Assembly: GCF_000974425.1 (NCBI RefSeq)
Contig: NZ_CP010429.1
Location: forward strand, 2,418,001 to 2,482,000
Source: Spirosoma radiotolerans
GTDB taxonomy: Bacteria > Bacteroidota > Bacteroidia > Cytophagales > Spirosomataceae
Length of the DNA stretch: 64,000 bases
Direction of reading: 5' to 3'
The translations under genes were made by a program, and so were the position numbers. The notes beneath the pieces are model-generated. The model was not told the origin of the DNA and did no database searches. It saw nothing but the letters and a program-made list of their open reading frames with translations. The number at the start of each line of letters is the position of its first letter. Position 1 is the stretch's first letter. Below are positions 25,739-34,460 of this stretch, piece by piece.

Positions 25739-26701
25739 TTATCGTTCGCCACTCGACAAGGCTCGTTCCTGATTACGTTTCTGAAAATAGATTAACAAAC
25801 CCAGTGTGATGGCTCCCGAAACCAACACGCCCACCAGGGGAATCGACTCGGTGCTTTCAATGTCCACGGAAACCAGTTTCTTCTGGTGCATATAAACCAT
25901 AAATACCGTAAACCCATTGTTGACAAAGTGGGCCAGTATGGGTACCCATAAATTACCTGACCACAGGTACAGATAGCCAAATAAGGCTCCGAGCAACATG
26001 CGGGGAAAAAAGCCCAGAAACTGAACGTGAATCGCGCTGAACAAAGCTGCTGCCAGCCAGATACCGACATGCGGGTTTTTGGTCCAGACAGTCAGGTTCC
26101 GCTGCAAAATGCCCCGGAAGAGTGTTTCTTCGCCAATGGCCGGAATGACGGCAATAACGAGGATCGCCACCAGCAACTGGCTAGTTGTATCGAACGTTGT
26201 CAGGTATTTAGTAATGCCTTCGAGTCCCTTTTCTTTATCCCGAATCCATTGCTCAACAGGGGCCAGGGTTTCGGGCAGATGCAGGTTCCGGTTCCAGTCG
26301 ATAATAAAACTGTCGAAGGGCATGAAGGCGATAACAATCAGGCCAATCAGACCAAAGCCTGCTACCGCCGAAATGGGACGGACGTTGAACTGGTCCCAGG
26401 TTCTGCGTTCGATAAAGTACCAGTAAACAAGAGCAGGCAGGAAAAACGTGCCGAGGTGATTGACCGCCTGAAGAATCATCAGCTCGTACCAGCTACCGGG
26501 CGCTGCCGACGGATTAGCGGCTAGCCGGGTGAGGTAATTCTGCGCTTCGGTAAAGCCCATGCCTTTGCTGACGGCCATGATTCCGAAAAGCAGCAGCGTA
26601 CTAACAACACCGCCGACCAGCACGAAACCGACCAGCATGGTCAGTCCGCCAATGGTGGGTGGTCGTGAAGAAGCGCTTTGGGGCGTATAACTTGGTTGCA
26701 T
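25739..26701 (-). CDS. CPBP-family intramembrane glutamic endopeptidase
   Basis: This is an intramembrane protease of the CAAX-protease/bacteriocin-processing (Abi) family, 320 residues with about eight membrane helices. The active-site motifs are visible: EETLFRG (motif 1, Glu-Glu-x3-Arg), a His in SAIHVQFLGFFPRM (motif 2) and HFVNN (motif 3). Roles in this family range from protein maturation to self-immunity; none can be assigned here. A 14-bp perfect palindrome lies seven bases before the start. Confidence 0.85.
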   Translation of the reverse strand: MQPSYTPQSASSRPPTIGGLTMLVGFVLVGGVVSTLLLFGIMAVSKGMGFTEAQNYLTRLAANPSAAPGSWYELMILQAVNHLGTFFLPALVYWYFIERRTWDQFNVRPISAVAGFGLIGLIVIAFMPFDSFIIDWNRNLHLPETLAPVEQWIRDKEKGLEGITKYLTTFDTTSQLLVAILVIAVIPAIGEETLFRGILQRNLTVWTKNPHVGIWLAAALFSAIHVQFLGFFPRMLLGALFGYLYLWSGNLWVPILAHFVNNGFTVFMVYMHQKKLVSVDIESTESIPLVGVLVSGAITLGLLIYFQKRNQERALSSGER

Positions 26702-26707
26702 AATTTC

Positions 26708-26721
26708 CTGTAAATTTACAG
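26708..26721. promoter_or_regulatory. 14-bp perfect palindrome before the CPBP protease gene
   Basis: CTGTAAATTTACAG is fully self-complementary and lies six bases upstream of the ATG at 26701 (minus strand). It could be a dimeric regulator's site or part of the leader. The rest of the spacer up to dusB at 26,883 shows no clear promoter. Confidence 0.35.
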
Positions 26722-26882
26722 ACTAGTTCGCAGAATTCGTGCAAGGGAACCAATTCGCCCTTTGGATTGTGCTAAAACAGACACAAAAGCCTGAGGAATA
26801 AGACTGACTCAGGGCTGTGTTCCTAAGAAGATAAACATCTGGTACGTCATTAATTTCGGGTTTGAGGCCCCGATACTACTGA

Positions 26883-27872
26883 ATGGTCAATATTGGTACT
26901 ATACAGCTCCCGGATTTTCCGTTATTGCTCGCTCCCATGGAGGATGTGAGTGACCCGCCTTTTCGGGCGGTTTGCAAAGCAAACGGAGCCGACTTAATGT
27001 ACACTGAATTCGTTTCGTCTGAAGGGCTCATTCGCGACGCGGCCAAGAGTGTTCAAAAGCTGGACATCTTCGAATACGAGCGCCCTATCGGCATTCAGCT
27101 TTTCGGTTCGGATGTTGAAACAATGGGTGAGTGTTCGCGCATTGCTACGCGGGCCAATCCTGATTTGATTGACATTAACTACGGCTGCCCGGTGAAACAG
27201 GTTGCCTGCCGGGGAGCCGGAGCGGCTTTGCTGCAGGATATTCCCAAAATGGTTCGTATGACCGAAGCTGTCGTTAAAGCGACGCATTTGCCTGTAACCG
27301 TAAAAACACGGCTTGGCTGGGATGAGAGCACAAAAAACGTGGGCGAAGTGGCCGAACGCTTACAGGATATTGGCATTAAAGCGCTGACCATTCATGGTCG
27401 CACGCGTGTGCAGATGTATAAAGGCGAGGCTGACTGGACGCTTATCGGGCGCATAAAAGACAATCCCCGTATCCAGATCCCAATTTTTGGAAACGGCGAT
27501 ATTGACTCGCCAGAAAAAGCGCTGGAATATAAGAACCGCTACGGCGTCGATGGGGTCATGATTGGCCGGGCCAGCATTGGCCATCCCTGGATATTTAACG
27601 AAATCAAGCACTTTGTCAAAACGGGTCAGCATTTGTCCCCACCAACCGTAGCCGATCGGGTGGCCGTTTGTCGGCAGCATCTCGATTTTTCCATTCGCTG
27701 GAAAGGAGAAGTCGTTGGGCTGTTTGAAATGCGTCGGCACTATGCCAATTATTTCAAAGGATTGCCTGATTTTAAACCCTACCGGATGCGTTTGGTCACC
27801 ATGGATTCGTACAGTGGCGTAAGCGCTATTCTTGACGAGATACAGGAAACCTACCTGGTTGAGCTTGTTTAA
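26883..27872 (+). CDS. dusB: tRNA dihydrouridine synthase DusB
   Basis: This FMN enzyme reduces specific uridines in tRNA to dihydrouridine. The 329-residue TIM-barrel protein starts with the Dus pattern LLLAPMEDVSDPPFRAVCK. It holds the catalytic-Cys segment DLIDINYGCPVKQVACRGAGAALL, then VTVKTRLGWDE, LTIHGRTRVQMYKGEADW (His/Arg for FMN and substrate) and the phosphate-binding IFGNGDID and DGVMIGRASIGHPW. These are diagnostic for the DusB branch. It leads a plus-strand group of compact genes. Confidence 0.93.
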   Translation: MVNIGTIQLPDFPLLLAPMEDVSDPPFRAVCKANGADLMYTEFVSSEGLIRDAAKSVQKLDIFEYERPIGIQLFGSDVETMGECSRIATRANPDLIDINYGCPVKQVACRGAGAALLQDIPKMVRMTEAVVKATHLPVTVKTRLGWDESTKNVGEVAERLQDIGIKALTIHGRTRVQMYKGEADWTLIGRIKDNPRIQIPIFGNGDIDSPEKALEYKNRYGVDGVMIGRASIGHPWIFNEIKHFVKTGQHLSPPTVADRVAVCRQHLDFSIRWKGEVVGLFEMRRHYANYFKGLPDFKPYRMRLVTMDSYSGVSAILDEIQETYLVELV

Positions 27873-27913
27873 TCGGTACGTTTGACGGGTCTCGTTGCCA
27901 TCAATTCCAGCCC

Positions 27914-28822
27914 ATGACTGTTGAAGAACCTGTTGTTTTGCCTCAAAAACGCCCGGTGCTGGCGTGGGTATTGCTGTGCGCGCTGGCATTAGTCTGGGGG
28001 AGTTCATTTATTCTCATCAAGCGCAGCCTGGGCGTATTTCCGCCGGAGCAGGTAGGGGCGGGGCGCCTGGTATTTGCACTCTTGTTTTTTATGCCTTTCC
28101 TGGCCCGACAAAGCCAGCAGGCTGACATTCGGCTAGCCGTTCGGCACCGATGGGTGGCTCTGTTGGCTTCGGCAATCATTGGGTTTGTTATTCCGGCTTT
28201 CCTGTTTGCCCAAGCCGGTGCCCACCTGAACAGCTCGCTGGCTGGTGCGCTCAATTCCCTTAGTCCCTTGTTTACCCTTATTCTGGGCGCGGTATTTTTT
28301 GGGCAGTCGCTAAAAATCAGGCAGGTAGCCGGAATTCTGCTCGGGCTGGGCGGGTCATTACTACTGGTATTTTTTAGTGCAACGGGGTCCTTTCAGATAA
28401 ACGGATACGCCATTCTGGTTGTGATCGCAACGGTTTGTTATGGTCTGAATACGAATCTGATTGGTCGGTATTTGAGCCACTTACCTGCGTTGGTTTCTAC
28501 GGCCTGGCTCTTTGCCTTTGCCGGCCCTATAGCGCTGCTCACCCTGGCACCAACAGATTTCTTCGCCCGTGTCGTTGACGCCCACGCGAACTGGTCGCTG
28601 TGGGCACTCGTTACCCTGGGTGTATTCGGATCGGGCCTGATGTCCATTTTCTTCAATCGGGTCATGCAACTCGCTTCTCCTTTGTTTGCGGCATCTGTAA
28701 CCTACCTCATCCCAATTGTCGCGCTGATGTGGGGGGTGCTGGACGGAGAAACAATTTATGCGGTACAATTTGCGGGTATGGGTGTATGTTTGCTGGGCAT
28801 CTGGCTCGTGAATAAATCGTAG
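27914..28822 (+). CDS. EamA/DMT-superfamily transporter
   Basis: This is a ten-helix drug/metabolite exporter of 302 residues with the usual two EamA halves. The first half opens VLLCALALVWGSSFILIKRSLG; the second repeats the pattern around AILVVIATVCYGLNTNLIGRYL. The conserved ALVWGSSF motif and a late YLIPIVALMWGVLDGE segment identify the family. The substrate (amino acid, metabolite or drug) cannot be told. It follows dusB by 41 bases and may share its transcript. Confidence 0.87.
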   Translation: MTVEEPVVLPQKRPVLAWVLLCALALVWGSSFILIKRSLGVFPPEQVGAGRLVFALLFFMPFLARQSQQADIRLAVRHRWVALLASAIIGFVIPAFLFAQAGAHLNSSLAGALNSLSPLFTLILGAVFFGQSLKIRQVAGILLGLGGSLLLVFFSATGSFQINGYAILVVIATVCYGLNTNLIGRYLSHLPALVSTAWLFAFAGPIALLTLAPTDFFARVVDAHANWSLWALVTLGVFGSGLMSIFFNRVMQLASPLFAASVTYLIPIVALMWGVLDGETIYAVQFAGMGVCLLGIWLVNKS

Positions 28823-28881
28823 GTTTTTATAACATTGCCCTGCGCCGGGTTTTAACCAGGCGAAACATTATTCTAATAACT

Positions 28882-29379
28882 ATGTACCAGACAACCCTGA
28901 ACGACCAGCCTCTCTCCGTTGACTTTACGGCCGACGGTCCACTTCTCAATAACGAACCGTTCGCCTGGGATCTGGTAAAAATCAGCGACCGCTCGTTTCA
29001 TATACTCCACCAGAATCGGTCGTTTACGGCTGAAGTTATGGAGATAAATGCGGCTGAAAAACGGGTGAGCTTGAAAATAAACGGCCACATTCACCACGTT
29101 CAACTTAAGGACCGCTTTGACTTGTTGCTCGAAAAAATGGGTATGAGCAGTGCATCCGGTACGAAAGTCAATGAGTTGAAGGCACCCATGCCGGGCCTGA
29201 TTGTGGGCATTAGTGTGCAGCCGGGCGATGTGATCCGCAAAGGCGATAGCCTGCTGATTCTGGAAGCCATGAAAATGGAAAATAACCTGAAAGCGCCCGG
29301 CGACGGAACCGTAAAAACAATTCGAATTGCCAAGGGTGATCGCGTTGAAAAAGGGCAGGTACTGGTAGAATTTGTGTAA
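28882..29379 (+). CDS. Biotin carboxyl carrier protein of an acyl-CoA/pyruvate-type carboxylase
   Basis: A 165-residue stand-alone biotin carrier. The C-terminal biotinyl domain (about 92-165) holds the EAMKMEN motif with the biotinylated Lys131 and the KAPMPGLIV opening. The N-terminal half is a small beta-rich domain of the type seen in methylmalonyl-/propionyl-CoA carboxylase subunits of Bacteroidota, so it is less like E. coli AccB. The carboxylase and transferase subunits are not in the window. The next gene starts one base after its stop. Confidence 0.85.
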   Translation: MYQTTLNDQPLSVDFTADGPLLNNEPFAWDLVKISDRSFHILHQNRSFTAEVMEINAAEKRVSLKINGHIHHVQLKDRFDLLLEKMGMSSASGTKVNELKAPMPGLIVGISVQPGDVIRKGDSLLILEAMKMENNLKAPGDGTVKTIRIAKGDRVEKGQVLVEFV

Positions 29380-29380
29380 G

Positions 29381-30349
29381 ATGTCTTTTAAGGGTATGGA
29401 TCAACTTTACCCCCGACGTCATTTTCTGAAACAGACGGCCCTGGCGGCTGGCGTTCTGCCACTGCTAGCCACGAACTCCCCGGCATGGACCAGCGCCGGT
29501 GGATCACCGCTGACCGACATCCATATTTTTTCCAAGCATTTACAGTTCCTGAATTACGCCGATATGGCTGATGCTGCGGCTGAGATGGGGTTCAAGGGCG
29601 TCGATTTAACCGTTCGTCCTGATGGGCATGTCCGTCCGGAACGCGTTGAGGATGAGTTGCCCAAAGCCGTCGAATCGATTAGAAAGGCTGGGTTGACGCC
29701 CAAATTGATGACCACCACCGTTGGTGATGCAACCAATGCAATCGATATGCGGGTGCTTAAGGCTGCGTCGAAAGCCGGGTTTCAATTATACCGGATGAAG
29801 TGGTACCAGTATGACCAGAAAAAATCGATTCCTGACTCTATTCTGACGTATCAGCAACAACTGCGGGCGTTGGGCGAGGCAAATAAGACCCTTAATCTGA
29901 TTGGTTGTTATCAGAATCATGCGGGCTTGCTCGTCGGTTCATCGGTCTGGGAGCTCTGGGAAATATTGAAACTGGCCGATCCTGTTCATACCGGTATTCA
30001 ATATGATATTCGTCACGCGACAGTAGAAGGGGGGCAATCGTGGCCCAATGGACTTCGGTTGCTTCAACCACAGATAAAATCCGTCGCGCTTAAAGATTTT
30101 CGGTGGTCGACCAAAAATGGCGTAGCGACCGTTGAAGACGTGCCGTTGGGCGAGGGTATGGTCGACTTTAAAACCTATTTCAAGTTGTTGAAACAGTATG
30201 GTATTCAGGTACCTATATCGCTTCATATTGAACATCCAACGGGTGGTGCAGAGCACGGCGCAACGAAACTGACCATTCCACAAAAGGAAGTATTTGCCGC
30301 CATGAAACGGGATCTAAACCGACTTCAGGAACTTTGGACGTCGGCCTGA
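29381..30349 (+). CDS. Exported TIM-barrel sugar-phosphate isomerase/epimerase-like protein
   Basis: This is an AP-endonuclease-2/xylose-isomerase-like TIM-barrel protein of 322 residues with a Tat-type leader ([21 protein letters not shown]). Barrel landmarks include [29 protein letters not shown], the His in [23 protein letters not shown] and VALKDFRW, which carry the usual metal ligands. Such secreted proteins are numerous in Cytophagales and act on sugars or cyclitols, but the substrate is unknown. The ATG at 29381, one base after the previous stop, is chosen; 29396 is an alternative. Confidence 0.8.
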   Translation: MSFKGMDQLYPRRHFLKQTALAAGVLPLLATNSPAWTSAGGSPLTDIHIFSKHLQFLNYADMADAAAEMGFKGVDLTVRPDGHVRPERVEDELPKAVESIRKAGLTPKLMTTTVGDATNAIDMRVLKAASKAGFQLYRMKWYQYDQKKSIPDSILTYQQQLRALGEANKTLNLIGCYQNHAGLLVGSSVWELWEILKLADPVHTGIQYDIRHATVEGGQSWPNGLRLLQPQIKSVALKDFRWSTKNGVATVEDVPLGEGMVDFKTYFKLLKQYGIQVPISLHIEHPTGGAEHGATKLTIPQKEVFAAMKRDLNRLQELWTSA

Positions 30350-30383
30350 TCCTATTTTCGCGCGTCTCTTTGCTCGTTTTTCT

Positions 30384-30391
30384 TATCTTTG
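30384..30391 (+). promoter_or_regulatory. -7 promoter motif (TATCTTTG) for pyrH
   Basis: TATCTTTG matches TAnnTTTG exactly and lies 17 bases before the pyrH ATG at 30409. It decides that start over the in-frame codon at 30334, which lies inside the preceding gene. Confidence 0.6.
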
Positions 30392-30408
30392 CCCGCAAAT
30401 TTTCCCTC

Positions 30409-31143
30409 ATGACATCGCAAACAAAGTATAAACGCATCCTGCTCAAGCTGAGTGGGGAGGCTCTTGCTGGGCCGAACGGTTACAATATTGACCCGGCTGT
30501 ACTGGAACAATACAGTCAGGAAATTAAACAAGTAGTGGACCTGGGTGTAGAGGTGGCTATTGTCATTGGCGGGGGCAACATCTTCCGGGGTGTCTCTGGC
30601 GAGCGTTCCGGCATCGATCGTGTACAGGGCGATTACATGGGCATGCTGGCAACGGTCATCAATGCAATGGCACTCCAAAGTTCATTTGAGAAACATGGCA
30701 TGTATACCCGTGTAATGTCGGCCATCAAAATGGAGCAGGTTTGCGAACCCTACGTTCGTCGGCGGGCAGTGCGGCACCTCGAAAAAGGTCGTGTCGTTAT
30801 TTTTGCTGCCGGTACCGGAAGCCCTTACTTCACCACCGACACAACGGCCAGTTTACGGGCTATCGAAATTGAAGCCGATGTGGTCCTGAAGGGTACCAAA
30901 GTCGATGGCGTTTACACGGCCGATCCGATGAAAGACAAAAGCGCCACCCGGTATACCACCATCACCTTCGATGACGTTTACGAAAAGAAACTGAGCGTTA
31001 TGGACTTGACCGCCTTTACGCTCTGCCAGGAAAACAACCTGCCCATCATTGTTTTTAACATGAACACGAAGGGTAGTCTGCTCCGTTTGATGCAGGGAGA
31101 TGATGACCAGGGAACGCTCATCACCATGAAATTGCCAGAATAA
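30409..31143 (+). CDS. pyrH: UMP kinase
   Basis: This hexameric kinase makes UDP from UMP in pyrimidine synthesis. The 244-residue protein opens with [15 protein letters not shown], has the [13 protein letters not shown] nucleotide loop, the [16 protein letters not shown] substrate segment and the late [17 protein letters not shown] signature, all diagnostic for bacterial PyrH. It is followed by frr, an arrangement conserved in many bacteria (tsf-pyrH-frr). Here the partners rpsB and tsf are absent and a palindromic element separates the two genes. Confidence 0.95.
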   Translation: MTSQTKYKRILLKLSGEALAGPNGYNIDPAVLEQYSQEIKQVVDLGVEVAIVIGGGNIFRGVSGERSGIDRVQGDYMGMLATVINAMALQSSFEKHGMYTRVMSAIKMEQVCEPYVRRRAVRHLEKGRVVIFAAGTGSPYFTTDTTASLRAIEIEADVVLKGTKVDGVYTADPMKDKSATRYTTITFDDVYEKKLSVMDLTAFTLCQENNLPIIVFNMNTKGSLLRLMQGDDDQGTLITMKLPE

Positions 31144-31152
31144 AACCAGTTG

Positions 31153-31220
31153 ATGTGCGATTTACGATTGGCGACAGATGCGTTGCTTGAATCGGATTTT
31201 GTACATCGTAAATCGTACAT
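31153..31220. repeat. Inverted repeat between pyrH and frr
   Basis: The arms 31153-31168 (ATGTGCGATTTACGAT) and 31205-31220 match in 15 of 16 positions around a 36-base interior. The arms carry the 7-mer-like unit CGATTTA. The element occupies most of the pyrH-frr gap and ends eight bases before the frr ATG. Confidence 0.55.
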
Positions 31221-31227
31221 TATACTC

Positions 31228-31788
31228 ATGGAAGAAATCGAGTTATTTCTCGACGATGCAAAAGATACGATGGAAAAGGCGCTCAAGCACCTGGCCATCG
31301 AGTTGACTAAAATCCGGGCTGGTAAGGCAAATGTCGGTATGCTGGATGGTATTCAGATCGAATACTACGGGATGATGTCTCCCCTGCATACGGTTGCCTC
31401 CGTGAATACGCCCGACGCCCGGACCCTCGTTATTAAGCCCTTTGAAAAAAAACTCATTGGTGAAGTAGAGAAGGCTATCCGTAATTCTAACCTCGGTCTT
31501 AACCCGAATAACGACGGCGAGCAAATCCGACTAAGCATTCCACCCCTGACCGAAGAACGTCGGCGTGACCTCGTAAAAAAGGTAAAGCAGGAGGTAGAAA
31601 CCGCCAAAGTCAATGTGCGAAATATCCGGAAAGATACGAACGACGATATTCGAAAGCTGACCAAAGAGGGTGTGTCGGAGGATGCCGTTAAAGTAGGGGA
31701 AGAGCGCGTTCAGAAATTAACCGATGCGTTTATCGCCCGAATCGATGAAACCTTTGTCGCCAAGGAAAAAGATATTATGGTGGTGTAA
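31228..31788 (+). CDS. frr: Ribosome recycling factor
   Basis: Together with EF-G this factor splits post-termination ribosomes. The 186-residue protein has the RRF pattern: LKHLAIELTKIRAGKANVGMLDGIQIEYYG, the hinge-region PLHTVASVNTPDARTLVIKPF, and the C-terminal RNIRKDTNDDIRKLTKEGVSED helix with the conserved Arg. The start at 31228 gives the normal family length; the 26 residues encoded upstream are palindrome sequence. It ends the plus-strand unit at a strong terminator. Confidence 0.95.
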   Translation: MEEIELFLDDAKDTMEKALKHLAIELTKIRAGKANVGMLDGIQIEYYGMMSPLHTVASVNTPDARTLVIKPFEKKLIGEVEKAIRNSNLGLNPNNDGEQIRLSIPPLTEERRRDLVKKVKQEVETAKVNVRNIRKDTNDDIRKLTKEGVSEDAVKVGEERVQKLTDAFIARIDETFVAKEKDIMVV

Positions 31789-31807
31789 GGGGTTTATTTA
31801 CAGCTTA

Positions 31808-31861
31808 TTACAAACGGGAAAGCCTCCTGAACATACGTTCGGGAGGCTTTCCCGTTTGTAA
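31808..31861. terminator. Bidirectional terminator after frr
   Basis: A perfect 20-bp stem (31808-31827 with 31842-31861) on ACGGGAAAGCCTCC lies between frr and the converging small gene at 31871, with A/T-rich flanks on both sides. Confidence 0.8.
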
Positions 31862-31870
31862 ATACCATGA

Positions 31871-32125
31871 TCAGTTCATATGCCGAATAGCCGATTTGAT
31901 GTAATGCTGAGCGGTACGGCTAATGATCTCATTATCAATGTTTACGATACGCTCTCCCCGGTGTTCGTAAGGCCACACGTCCCCCGTAAGTAGGTCGAAC
32001 GTACCGTAGGGGAGCAGTTCATACTCCTCGTACCCCCAAAATAAGAAATCGATGGCATCGGCGAGGTTATCGAACCCCACAGCGTATCCAATTTCCTGTT
32101 GAGCAAAAACAACGATGTAGCGCAT
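31871..32125 (-). CDS. Conserved hypothetical small protein
   Basis: An 84-residue cytoplasmic protein I cannot assign to a family. It is acidic and aromatic-rich (FLFWGYEEYELLPYGTFDLL), without membrane segments or cysteines. It ends ten bases from the frr terminator and is transcribed toward frr. Clear codon-like structure, a plausible ATG and a stop next to a terminator support it as a real gene. Confidence 0.6.
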   Translation of the reverse strand: MRYIVVFAQQEIGYAVGFDNLADAIDFLFWGYEEYELLPYGTFDLLTGDVWPYEHRGERIVNIDNEIISRTAQHYIKSAIRHMN

Positions 32126-32235
32126 ACTACTCTATACGTAGGAATGATGCGTTCGGTTGCGTCGCTTTTGTGACCGGATATAAAATTAGTGGTCAAAAAT
32201 AGAAAGAAAATACCCGACAGCACTCAGGGTTTATT

Positions 32236-33429
32236 ATGATCATCGTCTATTTTACCTACCTGATTTTACTAGGAATTGTTGCCCTTAATGTACTTTACTG
32301 GCTTGTATTCTCTATCGCTGGCCGACTTGGTCGTGCTGACGATACGAATGCTGATCCGGCAACGTCAGTTTATAGGAAAATAGGGGTGTTGATTCCAGCG
32401 TATAAAGAAGACGCTGTGATTGTCGAATCCGTTACCCAAAACCTGAGACAGACATATCCCGCTGATCGCTATGAGCTGATTGTCATTGCTGACTCGTTTC
32501 AGCCCCAGACGCTGGCAAAACTGGCTGCATTACCCATTCACGTACTGGAGGTTTCGTTTGAGGTCTCAACGGTAGCGAAAGCTATCAATTCGGCCCTATC
32601 CCGGTTACCACTGGAGCAATATGATATCCTGGTGGTGTCGGATGCGGACAACCACATGGCACCCGATTTTCTGAGTCGCATCAATCAGGCATTTGCTCAG
32701 GGGTGGAGAGCTGTTCAGGGCCACCGCGTAGCTAAAAATATCAATACGAGCGTCGCCATTCTGGACGCCATTAGTGAGGAGATTAACAACCATATCTTCC
32801 GGAAAGCAAGCCGCGTATTAGGCCTTTCGTCGGCAACCATCGGCTCGGGTATGGCCTTTGAACCGGGCCTGATGAAAGCTGCCATGGCTACACAACACAC
32901 GATGGGCGGTTACGATAAAGAACTAGAAACGAACATCGTGTTGAGCGGCCATAAGATAGGTTACCTCGAAGACGCCTTCATTTATGACGAAAAAGTAGCC
33001 AATCGGGCGGTGTTTGAAAATCAACGTACCCGCTGGATTGCTGCTCAGTGGCAGTTTATTACCGTTTATTTCTCACGGGGCATCGCTGAAATTATCCACG
33101 GCCGGTTTGCCAGTGGCTTTAAGGTACTTCAAGCTGTCTTCCTGCCCAAGATTCTCCTGCTGGGGGTATTATTCGGCTGTATTGTTGCAGGCTTCCTGAG
33201 TGGTAATCCAAGTCTGTGGGAAGCACCTCTTATTCTATTGCTTACGCTATGCGGTAGTTTAATTATATCCGTACCGACTCATTTATGGAAGCGAATAACA
33301 TTCCGTGAGTTACTGCTTGTTCCGCTGCTGTTACTGAGTTTTGTGCGGGCGGTTCTCAACATGCGTAAAGCGTTCAAACGATTCATGCATACACCACATA
33401 CAAGCACAACGGGCACTCCCGTGTCTTAG
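32236..33429 (+). CDS. Membrane glycosyltransferase family 2 (processive polysaccharide synthase type)
   Basis: This 397-residue enzyme of the BcsA/HasA-like GT2 group would polymerise or add sugars at the inner membrane. A first helix (about 4-28) precedes the GT-A domain with VLIPAYKEDAVIVESV, the DADNHMAPDF metal motif (about 136), and the QRTRWIAAQWQF motif (a Q-x-x-R-W variant) characteristic of processive synthases. Helices follow at about 293-320 and 328-375. It opens the polysaccharide region but is separated from the TolC-like gene by 200 bases, whose only notable site is a weak -7-like TACTTTG near 33,575. Confidence 0.85.
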   Translation: MIIVYFTYLILLGIVALNVLYWLVFSIAGRLGRADDTNADPATSVYRKIGVLIPAYKEDAVIVESVTQNLRQTYPADRYELIVIADSFQPQTLAKLAALPIHVLEVSFEVSTVAKAINSALSRLPLEQYDILVVSDADNHMAPDFLSRINQAFAQGWRAVQGHRVAKNINTSVAILDAISEEINNHIFRKASRVLGLSSATIGSGMAFEPGLMKAAMATQHTMGGYDKELETNIVLSGHKIGYLEDAFIYDEKVANRAVFENQRTRWIAAQWQFITVYFSRGIAEIIHGRFASGFKVLQAVFLPKILLLGVLFGCIVAGFLSGNPSLWEAPLILLLTLCGSLIISVPTHLWKRITFRELLLVPLLLLSFVRAVLNMRKAFKRFMHTPHTSTTGTPVS

Positions 33430-33629
33430 TTGTTTTCATTTTGTGACAATCCGAATATAAAACAGTCAGAATAGTTAAGAAACTTGGGTAAATAGGTTAG
33501 TAAAATAGGGGATCGATCAGGTCTATTTAACGCACCATTTAATAAACAATTGCCTATTTACCGTCTAGTCTCCCTACTTTGTATAACCGCCATCAACGTG
33601 AGATGTATAGACACGTGGCACTGTAAATT

Positions 33630-34451
33630 ATGTTCAGGATAAACTTTAGTTTTTTTACCGTAACCAGTAAGGCCAGCCTTTTTTTACTTGTTGGTCTGTT
33701 CACATTTTCATTTTGTTCCGGCCAGAGCCGGGGAGGTCGTGGGTTGGTATCGTTTGGTCCGTCATCGGGTTTAGCTGATGACACCCTGTATCTGGATATT
33801 AATCAGGATATTGCTGTTCAACTGATGCCATTCGATGACATCATGAAAGTGGCCGTGTCGCATTCACCCCTCATCAAATATCAGAATGAGGTGTCTAACT
33901 CACTGAGTTCATCGTACGAGGTAGCCAAACGCCAGATCTTGCAGAATGTCGCTGGATTTGTCAATTACTCAACGGGTGACCAGTCGATTGTATCCTCTGG
34001 GTCGGCCTCCATTCCGGGCCGGGATGCCCTTGGGCAGATTTCGAACGGATACCGGGTGGGCGTTGATGTCAGACTACCCCTCTATGACCTGTTTGGCCGA
34101 AAGCACCAGGTAAAGCAGGCATATTCAAACTACAAAGCATCGGTTATTCAGCGAGATGTTGTCGAACTGCAATTAAAGCAAAGCCTGATCGGCATTTATC
34201 AGGACATGATCACGACCCAGCAACTGTTAAAAATCAATCTGATCGATGAGCAGGCTTCGTTAACGGCGTTGCGGGTGGCCGAAGTTGAAATTCAGAAAGG
34301 GCGCACAACCGCCGATGCACTGGCCCTAATTACGAGCCGCTATGTGCAGGCGAAAACAGCGTCAGAACAGGTTAAGGGTAACTTTCTGAAAAATGTCCAT
34401 TATTTTGAAGCGTTGGTAGGCATGCCTATTCAACGGTTGAAACGTAATTAA
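33630..34451 (+). CDS. Half-size TolC-like outer-membrane protein
   Basis: A 273-residue protein with a signal peptide (LFLLVGLFTFSFCSGQS) and one TolC-like repeat: FDDIMKVAVSHSPLIKYQNEV, long helical segments with heptads, and a YRVGVDVRLPLYDLFGRKHQ strand region. Normal TolC proteins have about 430-500 residues and two such repeats; here only one is present. It could assemble as a larger oligomer, like the OMF-like part of some polysaccharide exporters. It is nine bases upstream of the Wzz-like gene, so the two very likely act together in polymer export. Confidence 0.75.
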   Translation: MFRINFSFFTVTSKASLFLLVGLFTFSFCSGQSRGGRGLVSFGPSSGLADDTLYLDINQDIAVQLMPFDDIMKVAVSHSPLIKYQNEVSNSLSSSYEVAKRQILQNVAGFVNYSTGDQSIVSSGSASIPGRDALGQISNGYRVGVDVRLPLYDLFGRKHQVKQAYSNYKASVIQRDVVELQLKQSLIGIYQDMITTQQLLKINLIDEQASLTALRVAEVEIQKGRTTADALALITSRYVQAKTASEQVKGNFLKNVHYFEALVGMPIQRLKRN

Positions 34452-34460
34452 ACGAATAGT

